NCBI GenBank assembly: GCA_943787175.1
Contig: CALSLK010000002.1
Location: 1-64,000, forward strand
Reading direction: 5' to 3'
Length of the DNA stretch: 64,000 nucleotides
From: an uncultured Alphaproteobacteria bacterium
Lineage (GTDB): Bacteria; Pseudomonadota; Alphaproteobacteria; SP197
The notes beneath the pieces are model-generated. The model did not search any database. It was not told the origin of the DNA and saw nothing but the letters and a program-made list of their open reading frames with translations. The number at the start of each line of letters is the position of its first letter. Positions within the stretch are counted from its first letter, which is position 1. The position numbers were made by a program, and so were the translations under genes. This document shows positions 63,842 to 64,000 of the stretch, piece by piece.

Positions 63842-64000
63842 ATGACAACACTGACCTCCGAATTTCTCAACGCCCTCGCCACCGTCGTGGATGCGGGTGC
63901 AGTACGTGCCGGCAATGTCACCGAAACGCTCGACCCCGGCTTCGACAAGGCCAATCTGGATGCTGATGTCGTGGTCTTTCCCAAAAGCACGGAACAGGTC
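63842..64000 (+). CDS. FAD-binding oxidase/dehydrogenase, 3' truncated by the window edge
   Basis: Only the first 53 codons are inside the window. The N terminus (MTTLTSEFLNALATVVD…VVVFPKSTEQV) matches FAD-linked oxidases of the GlcD/lactate dehydrogenase type, where the P-x-S-T-E-Q-V segment begins the FAD-binding domain. The substrate is unknown. Starts at ATG 63842 divergent from the epimerase. Confidence 0.7.
   Translation, partial: MTTLTSEFLNALATVVDAGAVRAGNVTETLDPGFDKANLDADVVVFPKSTEQV

Overview
The window is high-GC, gene-dense DNA that reads as an alphaproteobacterial chromosome. The clues are an MmcB-family repair protein, an Irr-type Fur regulator, a YbbN-like thioredoxin/TPR protein, a C. 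crescentus-type ProX editing protein, a CobN-type cobalt chelatase subunit and a long cobalamin cluster. The many Rieske oxygenases, SDRs, a phytanoyl-CoA dioxygenase, a TRAP solute receptor, betainyl/carnitine-type accessory genes and a type III glutamine synthetase suggest a free-living, probably marine heterotroph. No rRNA, tRNA, CRISPR, phage or transposase gene was seen.

Layout. 1-5.6 kb: 3' part of a copper-type P-ATPase, then housekeeping genes (ProX editing protein, YbbN, LON-domain protein, Trm112, DUF971). 5.6-10.3 kb: a damaged minus-strand region holding a truncated sterol desaturase, a DUF924 remnant, a coiled-coil protein and a gamma-glutamyltransferase, all broken by frameshifts; nested or terminal inverted repeats of one family (GCGGAGACGCGGAG type) lie at 2.24-2.60 kb and 10.10-10.27 kb. 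10.3-16.5 kb: two Rieske oxygenases, a Nudix hydrolase, an alpha/beta hydrolase with altered catalytic residues, an APC permease and mmcB. 16.5-35.7 kb: the cobalamin cluster, with one cobalamin riboswitch ahead of cobU(cobP)-cobW-cobN-cobO-SYLF-cobQ, cobD on the opposite strand, then cbiX-[unknown domain::cobH]-cobL-cobI-[cbiG::cobJ]-cobM. 35.7-48.6 kb: accessory metabolism (MocE/MocD-like ferredoxin and desaturase, thioesterase, M20 amidohydrolase, SDRs, phytanoyl-CoA dioxygenase, MFS/AraC pair, a third Rieske oxygenase, htpX). 48.7-56.4 kb: TRAP receptor, rsmB-rpe-heparinase, glutamine synthetase III, ribokinase. 56.4-64 kb: a TPR-2OG-oxygenase/TPR-SGNH pair, a rubrerythrin/Fe-S protein/DUF3501 peroxide-defence module with an Irr-like regulator, a nucleotide-sugar-type epimerase and the start of an FAD-linked oxidase.

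How the genes work together. The cobalamin genes cover much of the corrin ring, nucleotide loop and adenosylation steps but mix markers of both routes: CbiX and a CbiG domain (early cobalt insertion) with CobN and CobW (late insertion). cobA, cobG/cobZ, cobF, cobK, cobB and the cobS/cobT chelatase partners are not in the window. The rubrerythrin group looks like an iron- or peroxide-responsive unit: a 25-bp Fur-family-like palindrome lies upstream of rubrerythrin.

Quality note. At least nine genes carry apparent frameshifts, nearly all in the first 15 kb and several at short homopolymers. Protein similarity continues cleanly across each shift, so uncorrected sequencing indels are a serious alternative to real gene decay. 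Most coordinates are certain at the stop codon; starts are my choice from ribosome binding sites and family length.
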